Program-made: the position numbers and the translations under genes
In this document: piece after piece, positions 18,302 to 27,029 of the stretch
Position numbering within the stretch: the stretch's first letter is position 1
Layout: every line of letters begins with the position of its first letter
The notes under the pieces: generated by a model
What the model was told of the DNA's origin: nothing
The model's database searches: none
The model's input: only the letters and a program-made list of their open reading frames with translations
DNA from: Legionella quinlivanii
GTDB taxonomy: Bacteria > Pseudomonadota > Gammaproteobacteria > Legionellales > Legionellaceae
Direction: 5' to 3'
Length of the DNA stretch: 64,000 nt
NCBI RefSeq assembly: GCF_900461555.1
Contig: NZ_UGOX01000001.1
Coordinates: forward strand, 757,501 to 821,500

Positions 18302-19822
18302 ATGCTAGGCATTCTGTTAAATCAATCGGCAGCAAAATTTCCTGACAAGATTGCATTAATCACTGAACAGCAACAAGTCACTTATTCAGAATTACATCGA
18401 TTATCAAATCGCCTGGCTAGCTCATTTATGGCAGAAAATATCAAAAAAGAGGATTGTATTGCCTTTTTACTACCCAATTGCCTGGAAATCGTATTGACTT
18501 ATTACGCCTGTTTTACGATGGGCGCTATTGCGCTGCCCGTTAATATCAATTTCGATGATGCGATGATTAGTGAAGTATTAGCCTTCTGCAGGGCAAGGAT
18601 TTTAATCACGAACGCCGAATTCTATCAACGACTGATAAAAAATAAGGAAGCACTTAAGCATATCGAGCACTGTTATCTGATTCAGGATGCCAGTGATTAT
18701 CCAGAAACCAAAGATTTTAAAAATCTGATCATTAAATCGCCATCCATTCAGTTTCCTCAACTAGTGGAAGACGATCCAGCGTTGATCTATTACACGTCTG
18801 GAACCACAGGTTTGCCCAAAGCAGTGCTGCACACACATCGAGGTCTGATGCAGGGCACGAACAATCAGATTGAACAGATTCAGATTAATGCGAATGATAG
18901 TACTCTGGTCATGTTTCCCTTATGTTACCTGATTGGATTAGGTTCACAGATTCTGCCATTTAATCGAGTGGGAGCGACAATCGTATTGCTGTCAGTTTTT
19001 GAACCGCAAAAAGCGTTGAAAAGTATTATAGAAAACAGAATTACTAAAGTGTATGGATTTCCAAAGCTGTATCTGGAATTGCTTACTCGGGCTGATAAGG
19101 ACTATGTTGCGAATAATGCTTTAAATTTTTGCTTTTCAGGAGGGGAGGCGATAGCTCCTGCTTTACAGAAACGATTTAAAGACATTTTTAATATAGAGAT
19201 AACCGAAGGTTGCGGCATGTCAGAATTACAGATTTATTGCATGAATCCACCGTATGGGAAGAAAAAGCTCGGCTCAATTGGTTTTCCGATTGTGAATGTT
19301 GAAATGGGGCTGATTGATGAAAAAGGGATTGCTGTGATTAAACCCCATAGCATAGGGGAGATTATTGTTAAAACGGCTAGTGTGACTGCTGGCTACTGGC
19401 ACAATGAAGAACTCACTCATCAAATTGTTAAACAAGGGTGGTTTCATACTGGCGATTTAGCTTATCGCGATGCCGAGGGTTGCTATTGGTTTGTTAGTCG
19501 AAAAGCAGACATTATTAAAAGGAGCAGTTTACTGATATCTCCCCTGGAGATTGAAAATGTGTTTTATCAGAATCCTGAGATTAAAGAAGCGGCTGCAGTT
19601 GCTCTGAAAGGACCCGCAGACGACCAGATTATTGTTTTTGTGTTGTTGAAAGCAGAGGCTTCGGATCAGACTGCCGACTCATTACTTTATTTTGCCAATC
19701 AATCGCTAACCAAAGAAAAACAGGTTAATCATGTTCGAATTGTAAACCAGTTGCCTTATGGGGTTACAGGAAAAATCAATCGAAAAGAGCTGAGACAATG
19801 GGCTAATAAATATAAAACTTAA
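18302..19822 (+). CDS. AMP-forming acyl-CoA synthetase/ligase (ANL superfamily)
   Basis: The ~506-aa enzyme activates a carboxylate with ATP. Visible core motifs are the P-loop YYTSGTTGLPKAVLHTH, the aromatic/adenine motif EGCGMSE, the GWFHTGDLAYRD motif carrying the ribose-binding aspartate, the hinge SRKADIIKRSSLLISPLEIE, and the catalytic C-terminal lysine in GVTGKINRKEL. Length fits fatty-acid or aryl-CoA ligases. No carrier-protein or condensation domain is attached. An upstream in-frame TTG (18284) and ATG 18302 are both possible; the ATG has GGGG at fair spacing. The substrate is not predictable by eye. Confidence 0.86.
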   Translation: MLGILLNQSAAKFPDKIALITEQQQVTYSELHRLSNRLASSFMAENIKKEDCIAFLLPNCLEIVLTYYACFTMGAIALPVNINFDDAMISEVLAFCRARILITNAEFYQRLIKNKEALKHIEHCYLIQDASDYPETKDFKNLIIKSPSIQFPQLVEDDPALIYYTSGTTGLPKAVLHTHRGLMQGTNNQIEQIQINANDSTLVMFPLCYLIGLGSQILPFNRVGATIVLLSVFEPQKALKSIIENRITKVYGFPKLYLELLTRADKDYVANNALNFCFSGGEAIAPALQKRFKDIFNIEITEGCGMSELQIYCMNPPYGKKKLGSIGFPIVNVEMGLIDEKGIAVIKPHSIGEIIVKTASVTAGYWHNEELTHQIVKQGWFHTGDLAYRDAEGCYWFVSRKADIIKRSSLLISPLEIENVFYQNPEIKEAAAVALKGPADDQIIVFVLLKAEASDQTADSLLYFANQSLTKEKQVNHVRIVNQLPYGVTGKINRKELRQWANKYKT

Positions 19823-19858
19823 TTCGATTTCCTGTTAATAAGTGCACACCAACCTGCC

Positions 19859-19937
19859 GTCTTTGCGGACAAAGTGAAGCAATGCAGGTCAATGCTTGAG
19901 CTAAGTAAGGAGTTGCTTCGCTAACGCTTGCAAAGAC
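19859..19937. repeat. Inverted repeat of the TTTGCGAGC/GAAGCAAT family
   Basis: The left arm starts GTCTTTGCGGACAAAG and the right arm ends CGCTTGCAAAGAC; both contain the GAAGCAA/TTGCTTC core. This is one of four related copies in the window (others at 26609, 44441 and 60169). It fills most of the gap between the ligase and the next gene; no gene was seen in 19823-20065. Confidence 0.6.
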
Positions 19938-20065
19938 TGTTTTTGTACCTATCTTCATTTACTCAACAACGCCTTTTTGCGCAGGGGAAATGACCTGTCT
20001 GTGTCTTTTTGCTCGTATAAATGTTATAATGAGCATATTTTGTTCTATTTGGGCAGAGTGAGTTA

Positions 20066-21487
20066 ATGAAAGATCGCTATGGTAGAGTATTTGAAGAGAA
20101 TGAGATCCGAAATGCGGATTGTATCAGCTTTATAGACTTCAAGTGTTTAAATGAGTTTGGCGAAGACGAGTTGGTTTTAATTACTGATACAGATGGAGGT
20201 AAAAGAGTCTATCTCTTTTCGGATCTTCAAGAGCAACTTAAAGCGGGTCATTATTGCCGTTTGCCCGATCCACTGACAAAACAGGATATTCTGAATCAGA
20301 TTCCCGAATTTAAAGCAGCGATTCAGTTTGAAGAAAATGCTGTCCATTATAATGCCTATATTCTGGACCAATATCCTCACTTGATACAATTGTTAAAAAT
20401 TTATGTAGAAGAAGTGTTAAATATTAAAGATGAGATGGCCGGAAAAGGTACTTTATTAAATATAATTCAAGCCAATCATAGCCCGAGGCTTGCAGAGTTT
20501 TACCAGAACGTTGCTAATCTTCCAGTTGAAGAACGAGATGCGCTTTATTCTTTATTCATTACTAACAGAACACTTTATAAAATGCGCAATCGCGAGGGCA
20601 ATGGGAATTTCATATATTTTCCAGTTAAATGGATACCCGCAGTTGACAACCTAAGGGAGCAGTTTGATTATAAGTCAATGACTGAGCGGGGTTATTATAC
20701 TCCTTTCCCTCATAGAAATGTGCGACTTTCTGATGTGATCAGTAATCCGGAAGATGCCTGCATGCACTCTTGGGGGATGGATATTCTGAATATGTTACTT
20801 GAATATCATGTGGGAAGTAATAAAGAGTTCAGCATTTTCAATCCTGCAACCAATTGGATTGCATATCGAATGGAACAGGATTTGCGGCATAGAGTGGAAA
20901 AATCTATCACCCAGCCTCTCCACCCCCAGAAAGGGAAATACGTTTTTGAGCAGGTTAAAAAAGTAACGGCTCCAGGTTTCTCACTATCGTCGATGCCTCC
21001 CGAGCACAATACCCCTGAATCAGTTGCAATGCTTACGAAACTGGACAAAGCATGCGAAAAATACATGCAGCATCTTTTAGAGAAGATGAATATTAATGGA
21101 CCGTTTATTGATTATCCATTACCCGCTACTTTAGTTGCGCAAAACCGATGTTCGGATGATAAGCTGATCAATAAATACAAAGCGGTCTATCAGTTGTATG
21201 AATCTTTGCACGACTCCGGTCCTGGTATTGATAACAATAGCCGCATTAATCAATTTGCCCAACGCTATAATGAAGAAGACCGCCAGAATACAATTGCTGC
21301 CCACAGGGATGGGGCCGGTATACGATTTTTAAACGTTTTATTTTCGATATTGACTCTGGGCGGAAAAAATCTTGTAACGCATTGGATTACAGGCGGATAC
21401 TACGGATTCTGGGACTCCAGAGGCACTGTCTTTAGCAAGGATGTGACTGAAAACTTGACAGCCTACAATGTAGGTTTGACGAGCTGA
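20066..21487 (+). CDS. Effector-like protein with Legionella-type C-terminal segment
   Basis: This is a 473-aa protein of unknown function. Residues ~1-90 contain a small domain ending in LPDPLTKQDI, faintly like the tail of a U-box (weak; E2-binding residues not established). The middle is helical. The C-terminal ~65 residues (AAHRDGAGIRFLNVLFSILTLGG, then ITGGYYGFWDSRG; split here) show a hydrophobic segment followed by GYYG-F. The same layout recurs at the end of the 1074-aa ankyrin protein at 41007. That tail is common in Legionella large proteins. Host-cell delivery is inferred from this resemblance only. It is a monocistronic unit. Confidence 0.6.
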   Translation: MKDRYGRVFEENEIRNADCISFIDFKCLNEFGEDELVLITDTDGGKRVYLFSDLQEQLKAGHYCRLPDPLTKQDILNQIPEFKAAIQFEENAVHYNAYILDQYPHLIQLLKIYVEEVLNIKDEMAGKGTLLNIIQANHSPRLAEFYQNVANLPVEERDALYSLFITNRTLYKMRNREGNGNFIYFPVKWIPAVDNLREQFDYKSMTERGYYTPFPHRNVRLSDVISNPEDACMHSWGMDILNMLLEYHVGSNKEFSIFNPATNWIAYRMEQDLRHRVEKSITQPLHPQKGKYVFEQVKKVTAPGFSLSSMPPEHNTPESVAMLTKLDKACEKYMQHLLEKMNINGPFIDYPLPATLVAQNRCSDDKLINKYKAVYQLYESLHDSGPGIDNNSRINQFAQRYNEEDRQNTIAAHRDGAGIRFLNVLFSILTLGGKNLVTHWITGGYYGFWDSRGTVFSKDVTENLTAYNVGLTS

Positions 21488-21665
21488 CTACACAAATTTA
21501 TAGACTGGCAGCCAGGGTAAGGGAAGTTAATTTGCCAGCTTTTCGGGCCTCGTTCCTTCGCTAATCACAATTTCTTATCACGTAATTGATTCTTTTCATT
21601 AACAATAAGCATTCTAATTTACCTATTATTCTCTTGGCGACATAAAAAACAATAAGGAAAAAATA

Positions 21666-21830
21666 ATGGACGCATTTGAACACAATAGTAATTTAGAAGG
21701 TATTATCAGCTATAAAACCCTGGATAAAGACTATGGGCGCACAAAGTTTGCGGGCCCTGGTTATGGCGAGTTTGATATGGAAAAGTATAAAGAGCTAGAG
21801 AAATTGTTAAATCCTGATACGGTTGATTAA
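21666..21830 (+). CDS. 54-aa peptide, candidate substrate of the adjacent YcaO enzymes
   Basis: This short frame starts with ATG 21666, preceded by AAGGA (21654-21658) at 7-nt spacing. It encodes MDAFEHNSNLEGIISYKTLD followed by a glycine/aromatic patch (FAGPGYGEFD) and a helical acidic tail (YKELEKLLNPDTVD). It has no cysteine, no signal peptide and no double-glycine leader. The two YcaO genes start 107 nt downstream on the same strand. A small gene directly before YcaO genes is the usual position of a RiPP precursor. That assignment is inference; it could also be an unrelated regulatory or immunity peptide. Confidence 0.6.
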   Translation: MDAFEHNSNLEGIISYKTLDKDYGRTKFAGPGYGEFDMEKYKELEKLLNPDTVD

Positions 21831-21848
21831 ACACTGTAAATTGTATAT

Positions 21849-21921
21849 CCCGGGTGGCCTGTAAGCCGCTGCCATTAAGTTAAGAATTAATGGGAGTACG
21901 TCCGTAAGCCAGGCCCACGGG
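21849..21921 (+). repeat. Nested hairpins between the 54-aa peptide gene and the first YcaO gene
   Basis: An outer imperfect stem pairs CCCGGGTGGCCTG (21849-21861) with CAGGCCCACGGG (21910-21921). An inner perfect stem pairs CCATTAA (21872-21878) with TTAATGG (21887-21893). It could lower expression of the enzymes relative to the peptide. However, the phrase TGCCATTAAGTTAAG inside it also occurs at 4358-4372, so it may simply be a copy of a dispersed palindromic repeat. There is no T-run typical of a terminator. Confidence 0.45.
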
Positions 21922-21937
21922 AAATAAGGAAGTTATT

Positions 21938-23170
21938 ATGAATAATTTACAGGTTGAACAGCGCGCTTACAACCTTGATGAGGCATTATTGATTGGTCTT
22001 GAAGAAGCTGAGAAAAATCAGATTACGCCGGCTTTTCAATGTATAGGTACTTTGAAACAGAATGGGTTTCATTTAAGCACTTATCTTTGCGCTGCCAATA
22101 ACAATCAATTGAAACTATCATCATTAGGCGGAGCAAGCGGCAGTGAGCCGCAGGCTAAAGTAAAAGCCTTGTTTGAATCATTAGAAAAATCAATCGGAAT
22201 CAGTCTGTATAAAAATGATTTACTCAACCAGTATTCATTTTCCACTGCCAGTTCGCCTTCCACGGGTTTTCTGACTAAGCATCAACTAATGCCCAAACTT
22301 TTACTGGAAGAAGGCTACCAGAAAAACCCTTACCCATGGATTGAATTGCATCAACTCGCGAATAAAAGAAGCATGTATTATCCATTGGCGTTAATTTATC
22401 CTTTTATTGATGAGCACATTGCATCACTCAGTAATGATATCGGGCTTGCTATTGGAGCGACCCGCGACGAGGCAATTATTCACGGTATTAATCAATGGGT
22501 CGAGCGGGATGCCTATTCCTTGTTTCTGTTAAAAACAGTCCTTCACCACAATCCAGTTCCTGCCAGGGTGATTAGAAAGAACAGCTTGCCTCCATCCATC
22601 GCCCAAATCATAGCGGCTATTGAACAGCATTATGATGAAAATATACTAGTAGTAGACATCAGCAGTGATAATGCGATTCCAGCCTTCGTTGTCAGTTTTA
22701 CCCGCCAAACGATGCTGCTGCAGCCCCAAGGGTTTGGCGCCTCACTTTCCAAAGAGGCGGCATTGAAGCAGGCTCTGTATGAATCAGTACAATACAAAGA
22801 GCGATTCAATGAGAATGCCAGGGTTTATCGCGAGCACAATGCCAGGTTTTTTGAGCATAGCCCTTTGCTGTTAAAGGCGATGATCGGCGATCTGCAAGTG
22901 CTGGTGGATAATAACATCAGTGTAGAGATCAATTGGGATGAGATTCCTTCCTATTGTTTGCCAAATAAGTTGAGCCAGCAAATTCAATTAATGGCCGAAC
23001 GTTTAGAGGCCTGTCAGGCGAATATTTATGTCGCTGATTTATACCAGTCATCCACTGGAGTCTCGGTTACTTATACCTTAATTCCCGAGCTTGAAAATTT
23101 CAGTTTAATACGCGATGCGAAATGCGTGACGATTAAGGAGCGGGCATGGAGTATTTTAAATGAATTATGA
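21938..23170 (+). CDS. YcaO-domain protein 1 (ATP-site residues partly altered)
   Basis: The 410-aa protein has the YcaO order of motifs: the N-terminal region 64-84 (GGASGSEPQAKVKALFESLEK, shown to 21; core KALFESLE), the central DIGLAIGATRDEAIIHG with NQWVERDA (167-192), and AALKQALYESVQ (274-285). YcaO enzymes phosphorylate a peptide backbone amide with ATP to make azolines, thioamides or amidines. Here the helix-1 serine of Sx3Ex2E is lysine (K76) and the first glutamate of Ex2ER is glutamine (Q186). The usual GKG is absent. No fused E1-like or TfuA domain and no C-terminal PxPxP are present. It overlaps the second YcaO gene by 11 nt. A non-catalytic partner role is plausible. Confidence 0.85.
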   Translation: MNNLQVEQRAYNLDEALLIGLEEAEKNQITPAFQCIGTLKQNGFHLSTYLCAANNNQLKLSSLGGASGSEPQAKVKALFESLEKSIGISLYKNDLLNQYSFSTASSPSTGFLTKHQLMPKLLLEEGYQKNPYPWIELHQLANKRSMYYPLALIYPFIDEHIASLSNDIGLAIGATRDEAIIHGINQWVERDAYSLFLLKTVLHHNPVPARVIRKNSLPPSIAQIIAAIEQHYDENILVVDISSDNAIPAFVVSFTRQTMLLQPQGFGASLSKEAALKQALYESVQYKERFNENARVYREHNARFFEHSPLLLKAMIGDLQVLVDNNISVEINWDEIPSYCLPNKLSQQIQLMAERLEACQANIYVADLYQSSTGVSVTYTLIPELENFSLIRDAKCVTIKERAWSILNEL

Positions 23171-24398
23171 AAGACAAATGCCGCCCCGAATGGCTTTGGA
23201 AAGAGCAAAATCAACTCTTAGTCTATTGAATTTACAGGCGGATTTTAAGCAATATGGTACTGGGATTAAAACCTCTCATTGCAAGTTAATTGATGAACAA
23301 TCCCATTCCATTTTTTATGGTTGCGGTAAAGGAGTCGGGATTCAATCGATGGTAAGCGCCTGTTTTGAGGCACTTGAACATTATGCGGTATTCGATTTTT
23401 GTCAAAAACGTCAGAATAACTATTTTTCCTTAAGTGATCCTCTGATTGCAAATCCCTTGAAAACGCATCAGCTGTTAGCTCCTCCCATATATAAGGAAAC
23501 AGCTGAAATGCCCTTTGCCAGATTTGAGGAAATTTGCACTGGTGAAATACTGTATTATCCATTGTATTTAATCGATCCGCGCTATGCCAAAAATCCGGCT
23601 GCTCAGGATACATTTAATTACGAGCCTTATTCCTGGCAGGCCTGTGATTCGGGCATCGCTTCGGGGACCAATGAGGAGGAAGCCAGTATTCATGCGCTAA
23701 ATGAAGCGATAGAGCGTGATGCTTACTCTTTATTCCTCATCCAGGCCTTTCTATTGCAAGGGCCTGTTTCGATCATCGACAAAACCTCAGTACCAGAGTA
23801 TTTGAAAGAAATGATCAATCAGATTGAGCAGGAATATGACGAGGAGCTTATTCTTGTCGATATCACTAGCGACATAGGCATTCCCAGCGTTCTGGTCAGC
23901 CTGACTAAACAAGCAATGCCCATCCAGCCCATTGGTTGTGGTACTTCGCTTTACAAAGACTACGCTCTTGAGCGTGCGCTGTTGGAATCTTTACAGCCTT
24001 TGCATTTATTTAATGATCACTTGCTGGAAAATCAGCAGAAAACCTTAAGTAGTCTCGCAGAACAACCATTATTGGCCCAATGTGCCAGGGCGGATATTGC
24101 CAGTCTGTCAGCTAAGTTTCAAATAAAGCATTTTGATTCGCTTCCTGATTATCAGGGAGCTTCTTCGCTAAACCAGCAATTAGAGACCATTATTCAAAGT
24201 ATTCGCAAGCAGAATTTTTCTATTTATAAGACTAATCTTGCTGAACTTGATAGTGGATTTCATTGTGTGAAATATATTATTCCTGGCCTGGAGCAGTTTT
24301 ATTTGGTAGAAATTGGAAAACATATTCTACCGAATACAAGAGGGATGAATTTTATTCGGGATAGCAGGCTTAAAGACATTATTTTCGAGAAAGGATAA
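23160..24398 (+). CDS. YcaO-domain protein 2 (conserved ATP-site residues)
   Basis: This 412-aa YcaO protein is paralogous to the preceding one. It keeps the canonical residues: G56-K57-G58, S66/E70/E73 in SACFEALE, the segment DSGIASGTNEEEASIHALNE leading into E182-x-x-E185-R186-D187, and ALERALLESLQ (269-279). No C-terminal PxPxP is seen, so a classic azoline-forming cyclodehydratase is less likely than a stand-alone YcaO as in bottromycin or thioamide pathways. No TfuA, ocin-ThiF or flavin dehydrogenase gene is nearby. It overlaps the upstream gene by 11 nt and touches the LysR gene with zero spacing, so the three form one transcription unit. Confidence 0.88.
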   Translation: MNYERQMPPRMALERAKSTLSLLNLQADFKQYGTGIKTSHCKLIDEQSHSIFYGCGKGVGIQSMVSACFEALEHYAVFDFCQKRQNNYFSLSDPLIANPLKTHQLLAPPIYKETAEMPFARFEEICTGEILYYPLYLIDPRYAKNPAAQDTFNYEPYSWQACDSGIASGTNEEEASIHALNEAIERDAYSLFLIQAFLLQGPVSIIDKTSVPEYLKEMINQIEQEYDEELILVDITSDIGIPSVLVSLTKQAMPIQPIGCGTSLYKDYALERALLESLQPLHLFNDHLLENQQKTLSSLAEQPLLAQCARADIASLSAKFQIKHFDSLPDYQGASSLNQQLETIIQSIRKQNFSIYKTNLAELDSGFHCVKYIIPGLEQFYLVEIGKHILPNTRGMNFIRDSRLKDIIFEKG

Positions 24399-25262
24399 AT
24401 GAAGTTACTGGATCCTCAGTTACAGGTATTCGTTGCTGTTGCCCAGCATAAAAGTATGCATGCGGCAGCCAAGGCGGTGCACTTAAGTCAGACCGCGGTT
24501 ACTCAACGTATACGTGCTCTGGAAACCAGATTACGAACCACCCTGTTTATACGCAGCCATCATGGTGTGTTGCTGACCTCAGAAGGAGAGGCTTTGCTCC
24601 GTTATTGCCAGGCTTCCTCAGAACTTGAAGGCATTACCTTATCGAGTATTCATGGAGCAGGGATGGAGTCGACAGTTCGATTGTGCATCAGCGGCCCCAC
24701 CAGTATCATGTCTTCACGGATAATTCCCGCCTGTCGCCCTTTATTAAAAAAATATCCTAACTTACTTGTTACCTTCCATATTAATGATTCTGAGCAGAGA
24801 ATTGCCTCGCTGCAAACGGGCGGCAGTCATTTTGTAATCATTGAACCGCAGCATCTTTTTAAAGAAATGCAAGTGAAAGCCATTAAGCCAGAGCGTTATG
24901 TCCTGGTGGCTACAGCGGCTTGGGCTGGACGTGATCTAAAAGATATTTTGCAAACAGAGCGAATTATCGATTTTGATGAGTCAGATCCTATGACGCTCAA
25001 TTATCTGAAACACTATAATTTGCTTGAATACACACAATCAGAACGTCATTTTGTGAATATTAACGAATCATTGCTCTGTTTATTTACTGAGGGCTATGGT
25101 TATGGGGTTTTATCAGCTGAACTTTGCCAGCCTTTCCTGGAGAAAAAGCAATTAATAGCTCTGAATTCAGGTCAGTATTATGAAAACAAACTTGTCCTTG
25201 CCTGGTATGCGAGAACAGAAGCTCCATCTTATTTTGCGGATGTTATTGATTCCATAGTTTAA
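24399..25262 (+). CDS. LysR-family transcriptional regulator, ArgP/IciA-like
   Basis: The 287-aa regulator has the winged-helix DNA-binding domain at 1-60 (LQVFVAVAQHKSMHAAAKAV, then SQTAVTQRIRALE) and a co-inducer-binding domain behind it. ArgP-like features are the QRIRALE recognition helix and LTSEGEALLRYC. The start codon follows the YcaO2 stop immediately, with AAAGGA inside the YcaO2 end as ribosome-binding site. A regulator encoded at the end of the modification operon suggests that it controls this locus. A dyad with a T-N11-A core lies before the double-glycine peptide gene (26719-26735) and is a candidate site. Confidence 0.88.
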   Translation: MKLLDPQLQVFVAVAQHKSMHAAAKAVHLSQTAVTQRIRALETRLRTTLFIRSHHGVLLTSEGEALLRYCQASSELEGITLSSIHGAGMESTVRLCISGPTSIMSSRIIPACRPLLKKYPNLLVTFHINDSEQRIASLQTGGSHFVIIEPQHLFKEMQVKAIKPERYVLVATAAWAGRDLKDILQTERIIDFDESDPMTLNYLKHYNLLEYTQSERHFVNINESLLCLFTEGYGYGVLSAELCQPFLEKKQLIALNSGQYYENKLVLAWYARTEAPSYFADVIDSIV

Positions 25263-25312
25263 AATTGACCGCTTTCATGAGAGTGACAGTTTAATATACA
25301 ATTGAGCTTAAC

Positions 25313-26590
25313 TTGAATTCGGCAAGCTATTCAGCACTGAATTATATGAATGACAGGATTGAAAAACCAACAGAAGTGGTCGGTGAAATTATTTCGCCAT
25401 TACTGCAGCTGCCTGCGGAGTCGTTTTTAATTAATATGCCTTTGAATTGGAATACGGCGCACAGTTTAAGCAGAACTTCTCAATGGTTTGGGTTTTTCAG
25501 AGCGAATAGTCAGGTTAAAAACTCTGTTGGCCATGTTTATGAACTACTTCATTGTTTTGAGCTTGGTGATTACGTTCGGGCTAATAAAATTGCCCACGCC
25601 TATCCTTCTGCGATATTTCGTTCTGTTAATTATCGGTTTACCCTTTCTCAAAAAGAGCATTGCGTTCTGTATACCAGTCCCCTCCGATATGCTTTGGAAA
25701 CCAATAACCAACGCATGCTAGCGCTATTTAAGCAAGTAGTAGAACCCGATTTAACTGAACATTTTAAATGCTTCGAGAAACAATATAGCGTAAGAGACAG
25801 TTATCGGTTAATCGAACGAGTGGCCGAATCGGATTACGATGGGGTTGAGGAGTTAATTAAAGTCAATCCGGATTTGATGTTTAAGCATGTGATTTATGAT
25901 CCTGAAAGTCAGCTCATTCGTCCTGTCACTGGTGAAAAATACAAAGCGATTTATCAAGGGGTGCGTCCTGAGTATATTAGTCCCTTAAAACTGGCGTTTA
26001 AAAACTATGACAGCTATATGTGGTCGATGTTTTTCGAGTTGATAAAAGAGGATGCAAAGCATCAGGAATTTTTCATGCGGCAAAAAGAAGAGCAAAAGGA
26101 ATGCTATGATATCGAGCCGCTCCTGAATGCTTATGATCAATATTTGCACATTCATGAGGAAATCAATAAAAACCACGCGGAAATGGCGCAGATACAAGAA
26201 GATGTCTTGACGCAATCGTTTAATAAGGTCGGTTTGTTGCAAAGAAACGCGCCGCGGCATCTTTTATTAGAAATATTTCGCCAGGATCCTCTTTGGGGGC
26301 AAGTGCCCGATTCAGGGATAAAAACAAGTACGAGGCCGCCTTTACAATATCTAAGTTATTTCGAAGAAGAAGGGGAGATTAATATAAGCCGGTTATTTGC
26401 CTTTCTTGGACAGGATTTAACTATTGTCAGGGGCGAGAGTGCTGTCGGCGCTTTGTTCATGCCCTGGACTCAAGCTTGTAATGCGAAAAAAGACCGCGAC
26501 ACCCTGGAAAATTTATTTCGTTTGAGACAACAGGAATTGGCTGAATTGCTGACTCTTCCTGAACAGGAATCCAATGCTTTTAACCCCTAG
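25313..26590 (+). CDS. Effector-like protein, unrecognised
   Basis: This is a 425-aa soluble protein without signal peptide or membrane segments. The first ~70 residues look like a divergent F-box- or NTD-like helical segment (LLQLPAESFLINMPLNWNTA). Residues ~80-230 contain loosely ankyrin-like helical pairs (TSPLRYALETNNQRMLALFK; GVEELIKVNPDLMF; SPLKLAFKNYDSYMW). The C-terminus is rich in E and Q (RLRQQELAELLTLPEQES), as in many Dot/Icm substrates with an E-block. A TTG at 25313 opens the frame; ATG 25346 is an alternative and neither has a strong ribosome-binding site. It sits between the LysR gene and the double-glycine peptide, so a part in that system cannot be excluded. Confidence 0.6.
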   Translation: MNSASYSALNYMNDRIEKPTEVVGEIISPLLQLPAESFLINMPLNWNTAHSLSRTSQWFGFFRANSQVKNSVGHVYELLHCFELGDYVRANKIAHAYPSAIFRSVNYRFTLSQKEHCVLYTSPLRYALETNNQRMLALFKQVVEPDLTEHFKCFEKQYSVRDSYRLIERVAESDYDGVEELIKVNPDLMFKHVIYDPESQLIRPVTGEKYKAIYQGVRPEYISPLKLAFKNYDSYMWSMFFELIKEDAKHQEFFMRQKEEQKECYDIEPLLNAYDQYLHIHEEINKNHAEMAQIQEDVLTQSFNKVGLLQRNAPRHLLLEIFRQDPLWGQVPDSGIKTSTRPPLQYLSYFEEEGEINISRLFAFLGQDLTIVRGESAVGALFMPWTQACNAKKDRDTLENLFRLRQQELAELLTLPEQESNAFNP

Positions 26591-26608
26591 AGGACAGTAA
26601 CCAAAAAC

Positions 26609-26637
26609 GTCTTTGCGAGCAAAGGCGAAGCAATCCA
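26609..26637. repeat. Single arm of the TTTGCGAGC repeat family
   Basis: GTCTTTGCGAGC followed by GCGAAGCAATCCA matches the left arm of the inverted repeats at 44441 and 60169. The second arm is missing here. Confidence 0.5.
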
Positions 26638-26718
26638 CGCTCGTCACCTTATTTAAGACTTACTCTTGTTCACTTTATTCACAAAGATTATAGTTGGGCG
26701 AAACTATTTGTAAATTTT

Positions 26719-26735
26719 TGTAACCAATTGTTACA
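26719..26735. promoter_or_regulatory. Dyad TGTAAC-CAATT-GTTACA, possible LysR operator
   Basis: A perfect 6-bp inverted repeat with a 5-nt centre lies 67 bp before the double-glycine peptide gene. It contains a T-N11-A core (26721-26733), the general LysR-type box. A TATACT at 26762-26767 could serve as -10. Linking it to the LysR protein encoded at 24399 is inference. Confidence 0.4.
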
Positions 26736-26801
26736 GGGCCCGGTGATTTTATATTTCCAATCTATACTTTAAAAGCAAATTGTCTTTTTGGAGATCGAGC
26801 A

Positions 26802-27014
26802 ATGAGTATTTCTCTCTTGGAAGACAAGGATGTTGAAGTAATCTGTGGCGGAGACCCGAGTCCTGGCATTATTTACAATCTAACCAATAATGGGGGAACG
26901 GTCGAGGTAACCGCTGCCTTGCAAACTGGTGCCGTTTTCGCAAAAGTAATCGGGCAAATTCCCGGTAATGACATTCCTGGCGTTAGTATTGTACCTGTGG
27001 GCATCAACCCCTGA
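26802..27014 (+). CDS. 70-aa double-glycine-leader peptide (bacteriocin/microcin-like precursor)
   Basis: The peptide opens with MSISLLEDKDVEVICGG, which fits the leader rule for C39 peptidase transporters: hydrophobic and acidic residues at fixed spacing and the cleavage site after G16-G17. The predicted 53-residue core (DPSPGIIYNLTNNGG...) is rich in G, V, I, P, T and N and has no cysteine, so no disulfide or lanthionine is possible; the only cysteine (C15) is in the leader. A GGAG at 26790-26793 gives a good start. The convergent gene cluster behind it encodes the matching C39 transporter, which is the strongest functional hint. Confidence 0.75.
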   Translation: MSISLLEDKDVEVICGGDPSPGIIYNLTNNGGTVEVTAALQTGAVFAKVIGQIPGNDIPGVSIVPVGINP

Positions 27015-27029
27015 GCGTTGAGAAATAAT

